A DNA stretch of 64,000 nt from Porphyromonadaceae bacterium UBA2751 (GTDB lineage: Bacteria; Bacteroidota; Bacteroidia; Bacteroidales; Muribaculaceae), in assembly GCA_002353285.1 (NCBI GenBank), contig DEJJ01000029.1, positions 16,734 through 80,733 of the forward strand. Reading direction: 5' to 3'. Both the position numbers and the translations under genes were made by a program. The notes under the pieces are model-generated. The model made no database searches. It had not been told where the DNA came from and saw nothing but the letters and a program-made list of their open reading frames with translations. Positions 33,812 to 42,691 of this stretch are shown piece after piece; the first letter of the stretch is position 1, and every line of letters starts with the position of its first letter.

Positions 33812-35938
33812 ATGAAAGCAAGACTTTATTCATTTGCAATCAGCATTTTAACTTGTCTTTCGGCTGCAAGTCAAGTGAATGACGACAGTACAAATGTCGT
33901 AACCGCCGATAGTATAAATGTGCTGCTTCAAGAGGTCTCAGTCATCGCTCCTAAAGCGGTTATCCACAGAGACGGATTGAACTATTCAATCAGCAATCTG
34001 TCGGGCACTCATATTGGAGAGGCTGGCACTCTTTATGACATGCTCGGATGGACTCCTGGCATTGTGACCTACGACATCAACAACATAAAAACAGGAGGAT
34101 CGATGAGCGTTGGTGCAATTTATATCAACGAGCAGAAAGTTGCAGACCGAAACATACTGCTGTCCATACCATCCAGCCAAGTCTCCAAAATAGAGGTAAT
34201 CCGTGACCTTGGGGTGAGGTATTCCACAGAATCGGGGGCAGTGATAAAGATAACGCTTAAAAAGCAGCTCAAAGACTACATTGGTGTATCTGTAACCAAC
34301 AATCTTGAAATACGTCGGCGTGTGTCAGATGACGGCTGGGTCAATCTCAGTGGCAAGTACGGCAAGTTCTCGTTCTCGGGGTCGCTGGTAGGCCAATATA
34401 CAAACCATAAAATCTATGGCAATGGCGGGACGACTATATTCAACACTGATGGTGAACCAGCCTACAGCGATGTTTTTGATTCTGAATACACCGCAATAAA
34501 GACTGGCCCGTTATGGAATGTCGGACTGAACTATCTGGCAAAGCCAACACTTAATTTCATACTCCAATACTCAGGCAACTCTACCAACGTGGATTTCAAG
34601 GAACATAAAATTCATCAACTATCAATGAATGACGTTGAAGCAACCCTTGACGAAAACACGGTTATCCCGTATCGCAAATCATCAGGGCACAATTTAACCT
34701 CAGGTATGACATACTTCTCCCCATCTGGTCATTTCTTCAATCTAACTCTCAGTTATTCCCATCAGAACAAAGGTGAGACACAGTTGATTGACATCCTTAA
34801 CACTACTGACAACATTCTCACCTCAAAGAATATCGCCAGCAACTCGAAGTATGACTTGCTAGACGCGGAAACAAACTGGCGCTTCTCGCATAAAGGCAAT
34901 GACTGGGGATTAGGATATAATCTTAGTATCATTAAAAACTCTTATGACTTCATCAATGACGGTATCGGGCAACCAACCATCAGAAAGGATTACACTAACA
35001 TCCTTTACGGCTCATGGGGTCGCAAAATAAACAAGCTGAGACTTGACTTGGGGGCGAGACTGATGCACAACATCACAAAGTTGATACAATCATCAACAGC
35101 CAGCGACAAGCACACATTGGTTTTACGTCCATATATCAGCTTGAAATACAATATAGCGGACAACTACTCCATTGGCACATATTACACGATGTTTGTCGGT
35201 TATCCCACAATATCGCAACTCAATCCGGCTGTGGTATATAGCGACACTTTGCATTACGATAAAGGAAATGAAAATCTTGAAAACGTCTATACTCACAAAC
35301 TGGCATTCTTCGCCAATATCAAAGATGTCTCGCTTGGCGTTGACCTCAAAAGAATCAACAAAATGATAGTCACTGGTTCATTTCCCTATGGTGAGAATGG
35401 TGCTATCATAGACCAGCCTATCAACAGTTTGTTTAGTAACGATGTAACTTTTAAAGTGTCCTACTCAACGAGTATCGGCAAACTGAGGATTGACCCGGAG
35501 ATTGAGTATAGCTATCAATTCACGAAGTTGCCCGACATTAGCGGAATGATTAACAAAGAATTTGGACAGCACAATATCTACGTCTCATGCGATTTGAGTT
35601 ATAAGTTTTGGAAAACTGCCGAAGCTTTCAGTAGGTTCTCTTATCAAAGTCCATGGTATGACAGCAATATGAGAATTGGCAGAACTTTGAGATTGAACAT
35701 CGGCATGAGCAAGACGTTTCTTGACGGCAGACTGCGCACAGCCATTGAACTGACCGACCTTATCGGAGAGGCGGTAACACCACGCTGGAGCATAGACTTC
35801 TCCAATATCAAGCAATGGCAGCGCAACAGGTATGACACACGAGGCGTTAAACTCACCATCCGTTACACATTCAACAGCGTGAACACGTCATTCCGCAACG
35901 CACAAATCAACAAAAGCAGTGACGGACGTGTGGACTAA
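33812..35938 (+). CDS. Outer-membrane beta-barrel family protein (TonB-receptor-like)
   Basis: 708 residues. Signal peptide (SFAISILTCLSAASQ). Plug (about 35-155): LLQEVSVIAPKAVIHRDGLNY, LYDMLGWTPGIV, VSKIEVIRDLGVRYSTESGAVIKI. The barrel runs to near the end, followed by a short polar tail. Same family as the proteins at 23932 and 26157 but clearly divergent from both. Last gene of the ECF operon; a 111-base gap precedes it, so it may also have its own promoter. Its stop lies 43 bases before the right-end motif of the island. Confidence 0.86.
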   Translation: MKARLYSFAISILTCLSAASQVNDDSTNVVTADSINVLLQEVSVIAPKAVIHRDGLNYSISNLSGTHIGEAGTLYDMLGWTPGIVTYDINNIKTGGSMSVGAIYINEQKVADRNILLSIPSSQVSKIEVIRDLGVRYSTESGAVIKITLKKQLKDYIGVSVTNNLEIRRRVSDDGWVNLSGKYGKFSFSGSLVGQYTNHKIYGNGGTTIFNTDGEPAYSDVFDSEYTAIKTGPLWNVGLNYLAKPTLNFILQYSGNSTNVDFKEHKIHQLSMNDVEATLDENTVIPYRKSSGHNLTSGMTYFSPSGHFFNLTLSYSHQNKGETQLIDILNTTDNILTSKNIASNSKYDLLDAETNWRFSHKGNDWGLGYNLSIIKNSYDFINDGIGQPTIRKDYTNILYGSWGRKINKLRLDLGARLMHNITKLIQSSTASDKHTLVLRPYISLKYNIADNYSIGTYYTMFVGYPTISQLNPAVVYSDTLHYDKGNENLENVYTHKLAFFANIKDVSLGVDLKRINKMIVTGSFPYGENGAIIDQPINSLFSNDVTFKVSYSTSIGKLRIDPEIEYSYQFTKLPDISGMINKEFGQHNIYVSCDLSYKFWKTAEAFSRFSYQSPWYDSNMRIGRTLRLNIGMSKTFLDGRLRTAIELTDLIGEAVTPRWSIDFSNIKQWQRNRYDTRGVKLTIRYTFNSVNTSFRNAQINKSSDGRVD

Positions 35939-36008
35939 CAATTATTATTAGTTATAACTCAACGACTTTTTTAGCTATTTTCGTCCCTATAGCGTCCCGT
36001 GATTTCAA

Positions 36009-36049
36009 GAAAAACAAGGCAACAAACTGATTGTCAGTTTATTGCCTTG
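36009..36049 (-). terminator. Terminator of tRNA-Ser
   Basis: Minus-strand hairpin with CAAGGCAA / TTGCCTTG and AAACTGA / TCAGTTT stems, then a T-rich tract. It lies 6 bases after the tRNA 3' end. A weaker hairpin of similar sequence (about 30093-30126) precedes the attL-like copy. Confidence 0.85.
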
Positions 36050-36050
36050 T

Positions 36051-36069
36051 TTTTGCGGAAAGAGAGGGA
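36051..36069. other. attR-like segment within the tRNA-Ser 3' end
   Basis: Nineteen bases identical to 30129-30147. Covers the acceptor strand, discriminator base and part of the T arm, the usual crossover location for tyrosine integrases. Confidence 0.7.
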
Positions 36070-36140
36070 TTCGAACCCCCGGTGCCTCTCGGCACGCCGG
36101 TTTTCAAGACCGGTGTAATCGACCACTCTACCATCTTTCC
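36056..36140 (-). tRNA. tRNA-Ser(TGA)
   Basis: 85-nt class II tRNA on the minus strand. Acceptor GGAAAGA / TCTTTCC, anticodon arm CCGGT-CTTGAAA-ACCGG with anticodon TGA. The long variable arm is CGTGCCGAGAGGCAC and the T loop is GTTCGAATC. Discriminator G; CCA is not encoded (CAA follows). It is the integration target of the putative island to its left and stands 257 bases from dnaN. Confidence 0.97.
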
Positions 36141-36336
36141 GAATTCAGCTTCTTGCGCTCAAGAAACCTGCCAAAAACCATGCTTCCGATTTTTGACGGG
36201 TGCAAAGTTACAAACATCTTTTAAATCCTGCAAGCAAAATGCCATTTTTTTGTCAAAACATTGTCATTTTGGCCGTTGTTGATAACTTGTTTGGTGATTT
36301 TTTAAAATAATAATAGTTAATATTAAAATATTTCTG

Positions 36337-36344
36337 TAACTTTG
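36337..36344 (+). promoter_or_regulatory. -7 box for dnaN
   Basis: TAACTTTG matches TAnnTTTG, with a leader of 53 bases. Confidence 0.55.
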
Positions 36345-36397
36345 TAGGTTAATAATTAGTATCACGCATAATAATAACAATTAATTATATTGACACA

Positions 36398-37519
36398 ATG
36401 AAATTCAACATTCAAAGCAAACTGTTATTAACTCACTTGCAGGCAGTGAGTAAAGTGGTAAATTCTAAGAACACCATCTCAATCTTGAACAACTTCTTGT
36501 TCAACCTCAATGGCGACACACTCATTATCACAGCAAGCGATCAGGAGACCACTCTCACCACACATGTGGAGGTGACCAACGCACAGGGTAGCGGCAAGTT
36601 TGCTGCTGGAGTCAAGGAATTGCTCGACATGCTCAAAGAACTCCCCGATCAGGGACTCACTGTCGACATCAACGACCAGAACCTTGCCATCACTATCACC
36701 TACATGAACGGTGAGTTCAACTTCATTGGCATGAATGGCAACGAGTTCCCCGTCAAGGCACCAAGTGAGGACGACGCCAAGGTTCTCATACTTCCTGCCG
36801 AGAAGGTCACTCGTGGCATACAGCAGACGGTCTTTGCCGTTGGCACCGAGTCGCTACGACCCATGATGATGGGTATATATTGGGACATCAAGCCCAATGA
36901 GATTGCTTTCGTCTCCACCGACACACACAAGCTGGTGCGATTCCGCGAACTTAACCTTGAAACCGGCATGGAGCAGTCGTTTATTCTGCCAACTAAGCCT
37001 GCCACTATCCTCGCAAGCATCCTCGACAAGCAAGAGGGCGACGTGAAAATCACTATCGACTCCAAGAGTGCGACTTTCGAGAGCACCGACTACACACTCT
37101 CATGCCGATTTGTGAATGGTCGTTATCCCAACTACAACTCGGTTATCCCACAAGACAACGAGTTCACTCTCACCATCGACCGCATGACAATGCTTGCTGC
37201 CATCAAGCGTGTGTCGGTAACAGCCAGCCCAGGTGGTCTTGTGAAATTCGACCTCAAGGAGAACCAAATCCACCTTGCAACTCAAGACATCGACTACTCT
37301 AAGTCGAGCGAGGAGGTCGTTGCTTGCGACTACACTGGAGCCTCAATGCTCATCGGCTTCAACGACGAGAACATTATCGATGTGCTCAACAACATCGACA
37401 ACGACATGGTCACTCTCGAGCTCATGGATCCATCGCGCGCCGGCATCTTCAAGCCCGCCGAGCAACGTGAAAACGAAGACCTGCTCGTGCTGCTCATGCC
37501 CATGATGGTGATTGGCTAA
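36398..37519 (+). CDS. dnaN: DNA polymerase III subunit beta (sliding clamp)
   Basis: 373 residues, three-domain clamp. N-terminal MKFNIQSKLLLTHLQAVSKVV and C-terminal MDPSRAGIFKP with LLVLLMPMMV are conserved. Forms a ring dimer that tethers polymerase to DNA. First of a likely co-transcribed series dnaN, exonuclease, coaBC; 16 bases separate it from the exonuclease. Not next to dnaA here, as is common in Bacteroidales. Confidence 0.97.
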   Translation: MKFNIQSKLLLTHLQAVSKVVNSKNTISILNNFLFNLNGDTLIITASDQETTLTTHVEVTNAQGSGKFAAGVKELLDMLKELPDQGLTVDINDQNLAITITYMNGEFNFIGMNGNEFPVKAPSEDDAKVLILPAEKVTRGIQQTVFAVGTESLRPMMMGIYWDIKPNEIAFVSTDTHKLVRFRELNLETGMEQSFILPTKPATILASILDKQEGDVKITIDSKSATFESTDYTLSCRFVNGRYPNYNSVIPQDNEFTLTIDRMTMLAAIKRVSVTASPGGLVKFDLKENQIHLATQDIDYSKSSEEVVACDYTGASMLIGFNDENIIDVLNNIDNDMVTLELMDPSRAGIFKPAEQRENEDLLVLLMPMMVIG

Positions 37520-37535
37520 ACATAATAGAGACATC

Positions 37536-38333
37536 ATGCAACTCAACCTGAAACGACCCATCATCTTCTTCGACCTTGAAACTACAGGGTTGAACATCAC
37601 TAAGGACCGCATTGTTGAAATATCTATAATCAAGGTGTTCCCCGACGGCCACGATGAGGAAAAGACACGGAGGCTCAATCCCGAAATGCACATCCCCGAG
37701 CAAGCCAGCGCGGTGCATGGCATCCACGATGACGATGTGAAGGACTGCCCCACTTTCAAGCAGGTGTCGAAGAGCCTTGCACAAATCTTTGAGGGATGCG
37801 ACATCGCTGGATTCAACAGCAACCGCTTCGACATTCCTTTCCTTGCGCAAGAATTTTTTAACGCAGGCATCAAGATGGATTTCAACAAGTGCAACTTTAT
37901 TGATGTGCAAACTATCTTCCACAAGATGGAACCCAGAAATCTTGTTGCTGCCTATAAGTTCTACTGCGACAAGGAGCTCGAAGGGGCTCACTCGGCCAAT
38001 GCCGACACTCGTGCCACCTACGAGGTCCTCAAAGCGCAACTCGACCGCTATAGCGACCAGTTGCAAAACGATGTTGAGTTTCTTGCAAGCTACTCAAGCC
38101 ACAACCGCAACGTTGATCTCGCAGGACGAATCGTGCGCAACGACGACAATGTGGTTGTATTCAACTTTGGCCAGCACAAGGGCGAGAGCGTTGAAGATGT
38201 ACTCACCAAGACTCCGCAATATCTCGATTGGATTCTCAAGCGCGACTTCCCCGAGGAGACCAAGAATGTGCTCAACGAAATCTACATCAAGATGAAGCAA
38301 CGCAACAATCCCGGCACAATTCAGTTCAAGTGA
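37536..38333 (+). CDS. DnaQ-like 3'-5' exonuclease with C-terminal DUF3820-like segment
   Basis: 265 residues from ATG 37536. DEDDh exonuclease motifs: FDLETTGLN (D-x-E), HGIHDDDV, AGFNSNRFDIPFL, and GAHSANADTRATYEVL with the catalytic H and D. A C-terminal extension (about 205-250, VVFNFGQHKGESVEDVL, then PQYLDWILKRDFPEETKNVL) resembles DUF3820, found after such domains in Bacteroidetes. Could be a polymerase III epsilon-like proofreader or a repair nuclease. Immediately follows dnaN. Confidence 0.9.
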   Translation: MQLNLKRPIIFFDLETTGLNITKDRIVEISIIKVFPDGHDEEKTRRLNPEMHIPEQASAVHGIHDDDVKDCPTFKQVSKSLAQIFEGCDIAGFNSNRFDIPFLAQEFFNAGIKMDFNKCNFIDVQTIFHKMEPRNLVAAYKFYCDKELEGAHSANADTRATYEVLKAQLDRYSDQLQNDVEFLASYSSHNRNVDLAGRIVRNDDNVVVFNFGQHKGESVEDVLTKTPQYLDWILKRDFPEETKNVLNEIYIKMKQRNNPGTIQFK

Positions 38334-38389
38334 GAAACAACAATTCACAACATCTGATCTCTGACATCTAATCTCTAAAATCTTTTTGA

Positions 38390-39595
38390 ATGTTGAAAGA
38401 TAAAAACATAATTGTGGGAATCACTGGTGGCATCGCTGCCTACAAGACCGCCTCGCTAGTACGCCTCTTTGTCAAGGCTGGTGCTAACGTGCAAGTGATT
38501 ATGACGCCCAACGCTCGAGAGTTCATCACGCCTGTTACACTCTCAACACTGAGCGGCAAGCCTGTCATCAGTGAGTTCTTTACTGCCAACACCGGTCAAT
38601 GGAACAGCCATGTCGACCTGGGACTTTGGGCCGACGCTATGGTCATTGCGCCTGCAACTGCTTCGACCATTGCTAAGATGGCTAACGGTGTCGCCGACAA
38701 CATGCTCGTCACCACCTATCTCTCGGCCAAGGCACCTGTTTTCATTGCTCCAGCCATGGATCTCGACATGTTTAAGCACCCAACCACCAAGCGAAACCTT
38801 GAACTGCTAAAGAGCTATGGAAACCACATCATCGAGCCTGCGGCTGGTGAGCTGGCAAGCCACCTCATTGGCAAGGGTCGCATGGAAGAGCCTGAAAAGA
38901 TTTTCGAAGTTCTTGACCGCTTCTTTGAGAAAGGGCAAGACCTGGCAGGCAAGCGAGTGATGATTACCGCAGGTCCCACCTACGAGAAAATCGACCCGGT
39001 GCGTTTTATTGGCAATTTCTCATCAGGGAAAATGGGATTTGCTCTCGCCGAGGAGTGTGCAGCTCGAGGTGCCGAGGTAACGCTAATTGCTGGTCCCGTA
39101 GCTCTCAACACATCGTCGCCCGCCATCCACCGCATCGACGTGATGAGCGCGCAACAAATGCACGACGCAGCCATCAGCGAGTTTGCCACCAGCGATGTTG
39201 CAATATTGTGTGCCGCTGTTGCCGACTACACAGTTGAGAACGCCCTCGACCACAAAATCAAGCGTGAAAAGGACGAAATCCCCGTCATCCGCCTCAAGAA
39301 GAACCCCGATATCGCCAAAGCGATAGGAGAAATAAAGAAGCCTGGTCAGGTAACTATAGGGTTCGCCCTCGAGACCGACAATGAAGTAGAGAACGCTAAG
39401 GGCAAATGCCAACGCAAAAATTTCGACTTCATAGTTCTTAACTCCCTACAAAACAAAAACGCAGGTTTCCAAGTCGACACCAACGTCATCACCATCATCA
39501 CCAGCGATGGCAAGGCATTGGAATACCCCTGCAAACCCAAAACCGAGGTCGCCAAAGACATAGTCGACGCCTTGGTCAAAGATTATTTAAAATAG
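38390..39595 (+). CDS. coaBC: Bifunctional phosphopantothenoylcysteine decarboxylase/phosphopantothenate-cysteine ligase
   Basis: 401 residues. CoaC flavoprotein domain (1-180): ITGGIAAYKTASLVR, the catalytic histidine in SHVDLGLWADAM, and PAMDLDM at the substrate-clamp position. CoaB ligase domain (190-400): MITAGPTYEKIDPVRFIGNFSSG, AAVADYT and the KIKRE lysine strand. Two consecutive steps of coenzyme A synthesis. Followed by a terminator. Confidence 0.96.
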   Translation: MLKDKNIIVGITGGIAAYKTASLVRLFVKAGANVQVIMTPNAREFITPVTLSTLSGKPVISEFFTANTGQWNSHVDLGLWADAMVIAPATASTIAKMANGVADNMLVTTYLSAKAPVFIAPAMDLDMFKHPTTKRNLELLKSYGNHIIEPAAGELASHLIGKGRMEEPEKIFEVLDRFFEKGQDLAGKRVMITAGPTYEKIDPVRFIGNFSSGKMGFALAEECAARGAEVTLIAGPVALNTSSPAIHRIDVMSAQQMHDAAISEFATSDVAILCAAVADYTVENALDHKIKREKDEIPVIRLKKNPDIAKAIGEIKKPGQVTIGFALETDNEVENAKGKCQRKNFDFIVLNSLQNKNAGFQVDTNVITIITSDGKALEYPCKPKTEVAKDIVDALVKDYLK

Positions 39596-39625
39596 AATCA
39601 ACAATCTTTATATAATAAAGCTTCC

Positions 39626-39654
39626 AAATACCACGGCTCCACCGTGGTATTTTT
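39626..39654 (+). terminator. Rho-independent terminator after coaBC
   Basis: Stem AAATACCACGG / CCGTGGTATTT, five-base loop, T tract. Ends the dnaN-coaBC transcript. Confidence 0.88.
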
Positions 39655-39982
39655 GTGCCAAAACCTTGACCTAAATCAAAATCTTTGAAAAAAGTCATGT
39701 TTTGCTGCCGCATTTAGTGGAAGATTGCGTCTACCTATTATAAACGCGGCATATCTCCAACCTTATCACCCAACAATGACCCTTGGCAACGTGAACTATA
39801 TCGCTATTATCAACAACACATCCATCACCCTGCTTAATCCTTGAAAAAACGTGCTACACTGTTGTGATGCGCGTTTTTCTTAATCCTTTAAATTGTAGTA
39901 CAATTTTTTATTGTCCAATACGTTATTATATATAATGTAATAATATATTTATCATTGGGAGAAAACGACTAAATTGCTTGTA
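39655..39982. other. 328-bp gap with an orphan hairpin
   Basis: No protein gene seen. At about 39842-39880 AAAAACGTGC pairs with GCGCGTTTTT around a 14-base loop and ends in a T tract. It looks like a terminator although no gene lies before it. A small RNA ending here is possible but unproven. An A/T-rich stretch near 39920-39950 probably contains the promoter of the next gene. Confidence 0.45.
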
Positions 39983-40900
39983 ATGAGAAGTATTAGAAGA
40001 ATATTACTACTTGCCGTGGCATCGTTAGCTGGCCTTGCCGCAACAGCGCAGGAGCTGAACTGCACTTTTGAAATCGACTCTAAGAAGGTGAAGATTGCCA
40101 ACAAGGATATCTTCAACACCTTGCAAGAGGCCGTGAATGAGTATCTCAACACAACTGTGTGGACCGACGCTCAATTTGCGACCAACGAGAAAATTCAGTG
40201 CAAGATGTTCCTCAGCGTTGCCGAGTACGACGAATCCACAGGTAAAATGAAAGGCGAGTTGCAGGTGCAGAGCACACGACCCGTCTACAACAGTTCCTAC
40301 ACCACCACGCTCATCAACTTTCGCGACACACGCATTGAGTTCATCTACGACAACAACGAGCAGCTTGTCTACAACGAGCAGGAAATGCAGAGCAACCTCA
40401 CTGCAATTCTTAACTTCTACGCACTCTTTGTCATTGCACTCGATTTCGACTCGTTTGCTCCCAATGGAGGCGACCCTTACTTCGAGAAGCTCGACAACAT
40501 CGTGCGAATGGCACAAAGTTCGGGCGAGAGCGGATGGAAAGCTTTTGAGGACAGCAAGAACCGTAGCTCTATTCTTAGCGCCTATACCGACAAGCAGACC
40601 AACGCCATTCGAGAGGTCTTCTACAACTACCATCGCATGGGGCTCGACCAGATGGCAACCAGCGTTGACAAAGGTAGAGCCATGATCACACAACAGCTCG
40701 AAACGCTTAAGAGCATCTACGATGTAGCACCAATGTCCGTATGCCTTTCTATGTTCAAGGATGCAAAGATGGACGAACTCGTCAACATCTACTCCAAGGC
40801 CAATAGCTCCGAGAAAGAGAAGGTATATGAACTTCTTTATCCACTCTATCCCACCGAGACCGACCGCTTGAACCGAATCAAGAACACCGAGGCTAAATAA
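39983..40900 (+). CDS. DUF4835 family protein (PorD-like, type IX secretion associated)
   Basis: 305 residues from ATG 39983. Signal peptide (LLLAVASLAGLAATA), then ELNCTFEIDSKKVKIANKDIFNTL, the usual start of DUF4835, and DFDSFAPNGGDPYFEKLDNIV in the middle. Length fits. The family includes PorD, needed for the type IX secretion machinery in Porphyromonas. Lies between coaBC and recN, an order I recall as conserved in Bacteroidales. A CHU_C-type gliding CTD protein at 57921 fits presence of the system. Confidence 0.87.
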   Translation: MRSIRRILLLAVASLAGLAATAQELNCTFEIDSKKVKIANKDIFNTLQEAVNEYLNTTVWTDAQFATNEKIQCKMFLSVAEYDESTGKMKGELQVQSTRPVYNSSYTTTLINFRDTRIEFIYDNNEQLVYNEQEMQSNLTAILNFYALFVIALDFDSFAPNGGDPYFEKLDNIVRMAQSSGESGWKAFEDSKNRSSILSAYTDKQTNAIREVFYNYHRMGLDQMATSVDKGRAMITQQLETLKSIYDVAPMSVCLSMFKDAKMDELVNIYSKANSSEKEKVYELLYPLYPTETDRLNRIKNTEAK

Positions 40901-40973
40901 CCATTACCACCTCTCTGCAATTCTTATCATTCATATCACTCTTAATCACTCCTATCCTATCCAATCCTAAATA

Positions 40974-42680
40974 ATGCTCAAGCGATTATCTATCTCCAAC
41001 TACGCTCTCATCGACCAGCTCAACATCGATTTCGATCAAGGCCTCACCATTATCACAGGTGAGACGGGTGCAGGAAAATCCATCATCTTGGGAGCTTTGG
41101 CACTAATCTTGGGAGAGCGAGCCGACTCCTCTTCTATTCGCAACAAGGAGCGAAAAACAATCGTGGAAGCCTCTTTCAACATCAAGGACTACAACCTCAA
41201 GAGCTTCTTCATCGACAATGAACTCGATTACTACGACGGCGAGCTCATAGCACGACGCGAAATCAATCCCAACGGGCGATCACGCGCCTTTGTCAACGAC
41301 GGGATAGTGGCACTAGCCACTCTTAAAGAGCTCATGACACGCCTGGTCGACATCCATTCGCAGCACAGCAACATGCTCCTATCGCGACCTGCTTTCCAGC
41401 TATCGATTCTCGACAACATTGCCGGCCACCACGACGAGATTTCCAACTACCACAACGCCTACACACAATACAAGGCCACCGAGCAGCAACTCAACGATCT
41501 GCGCAACAACTATGAGCGCAACCGCAGCGAGGAAGACTACCTGCGCTTCCAGCTCGATCAGCTCAGTGAAATCAACCTCAAGCCCAACGAGGACAAAGAA
41601 CTCGAGCAGCAGCAACGGCGGCTGGCCAATGCCACAAGCCTCAAGGAAGACCTGTGGAAAATCATCAACGTCCTCAATGGCGACGACAACTCACTGCTCG
41701 ACCAGCTGAAGGACATTCACAGCACACTTGCCTCAGCCGAGCAAAATCTCGACGAGGTGGCAGGCATGAGCGAGCGAGTGAGCAATGCATTAATCGAGCT
41801 CAAGGACATCGCACAGAGCGTTTCGGCTATCGAGGAAGACCTCAACGACGACCCAGCAGCTTTGCAGCAAGTCGAGGAGCGGCTCAACGCCATCTATTCG
41901 CTTGAGCGCAAACACAACGTCAAGTCGGCCAACCAACTGCTTGAGGTCCTTGACCAATATCAGCAGCGCCTCAATGCCATCGACTGCAGCGAGGAGCGCA
42001 TCATCGCCATGCAGCAACTGCTCGAGGAGCAGCACCATGAAGCCGCACAACTGGCAGCAGCCATCAGTGCCAGCCGCAAGAAGGCTGCGCAAGTTTTTGC
42101 AGCAGCATTAGAGCCACTCGCCCACAATCTGGGCATGAACAATTTGCAGTTTCACATCGATTTCAAGACCGTGGATCTCAACGCCAGCGGATGCGACGCC
42201 ATCGAGTTCCTATTCGCTTTCAACAAGAATCAGTCGCTCATGCCTGTCAAGGACACAGCCTCGGGTGGCGAAATTTCAAGGCTTATGCTCTGCATCAAGT
42301 CCGTGATTGCACGTTCCATGAACCTGCCCACAATCATCTTCGACGAGGTCGACACAGGCGTCTCAGGCGAGATTGCCAACCGCATTGGCGACATGATGGG
42401 CGACATAGCACGCAACATTCAGGTCATAGCCATCACACATCTGCCGCAAGTCGCGGCCCACGGCAGCAGCCACCTGCGAGTGTTCAAGACCGACACCCCA
42501 ACCCACACCCTCACCAGCGTGCAGCGCCTCAACCACGAGCAGCACGTCATTGAAATAGCACGCATGCTCAGCGGCAGCGAGGTCAACCAAGCAGCTCTCG
42601 ACAATGCACGCGCGCTCATCCACAGCAACATGAACAAAGTCCCATCTGTTGCCACGACTTCACAACCTGAACAAGCTTAA
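40974..42680 (+). CDS. recN: DNA repair protein RecN
   Basis: 568 residues. SMC-like ATPase: Walker A GETGAGKS at about 30-37, long coiled coils (about 150-220 and 265-365), signature ASGGEISRLMLCIKSVI, Walker B IIFDEVDTGVSGEIA and the late ITHLPQVAAHGSSHLRV switch region. Acts in double-strand-break repair. 73 bases after the PorD-like gene, 11 bases before rlmB, probably one transcript. Confidence 0.96.
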   Translation: MLKRLSISNYALIDQLNIDFDQGLTIITGETGAGKSIILGALALILGERADSSSIRNKERKTIVEASFNIKDYNLKSFFIDNELDYYDGELIARREINPNGRSRAFVNDGIVALATLKELMTRLVDIHSQHSNMLLSRPAFQLSILDNIAGHHDEISNYHNAYTQYKATEQQLNDLRNNYERNRSEEDYLRFQLDQLSEINLKPNEDKELEQQQRRLANATSLKEDLWKIINVLNGDDNSLLDQLKDIHSTLASAEQNLDEVAGMSERVSNALIELKDIAQSVSAIEEDLNDDPAALQQVEERLNAIYSLERKHNVKSANQLLEVLDQYQQRLNAIDCSEERIIAMQQLLEEQHHEAAQLAAAISASRKKAAQVFAAALEPLAHNLGMNNLQFHIDFKTVDLNASGCDAIEFLFAFNKNQSLMPVKDTASGGEISRLMLCIKSVIARSMNLPTIIFDEVDTGVSGEIANRIGDMMGDIARNIQVIAITHLPQVAAHGSSHLRVFKTDTPTHTLTSVQRLNHEQHVIEIARMLSGSEVNQAALDNARALIHSNMNKVPSVATTSQPEQA

Positions 42681-42691
42681 TATTTACATAT

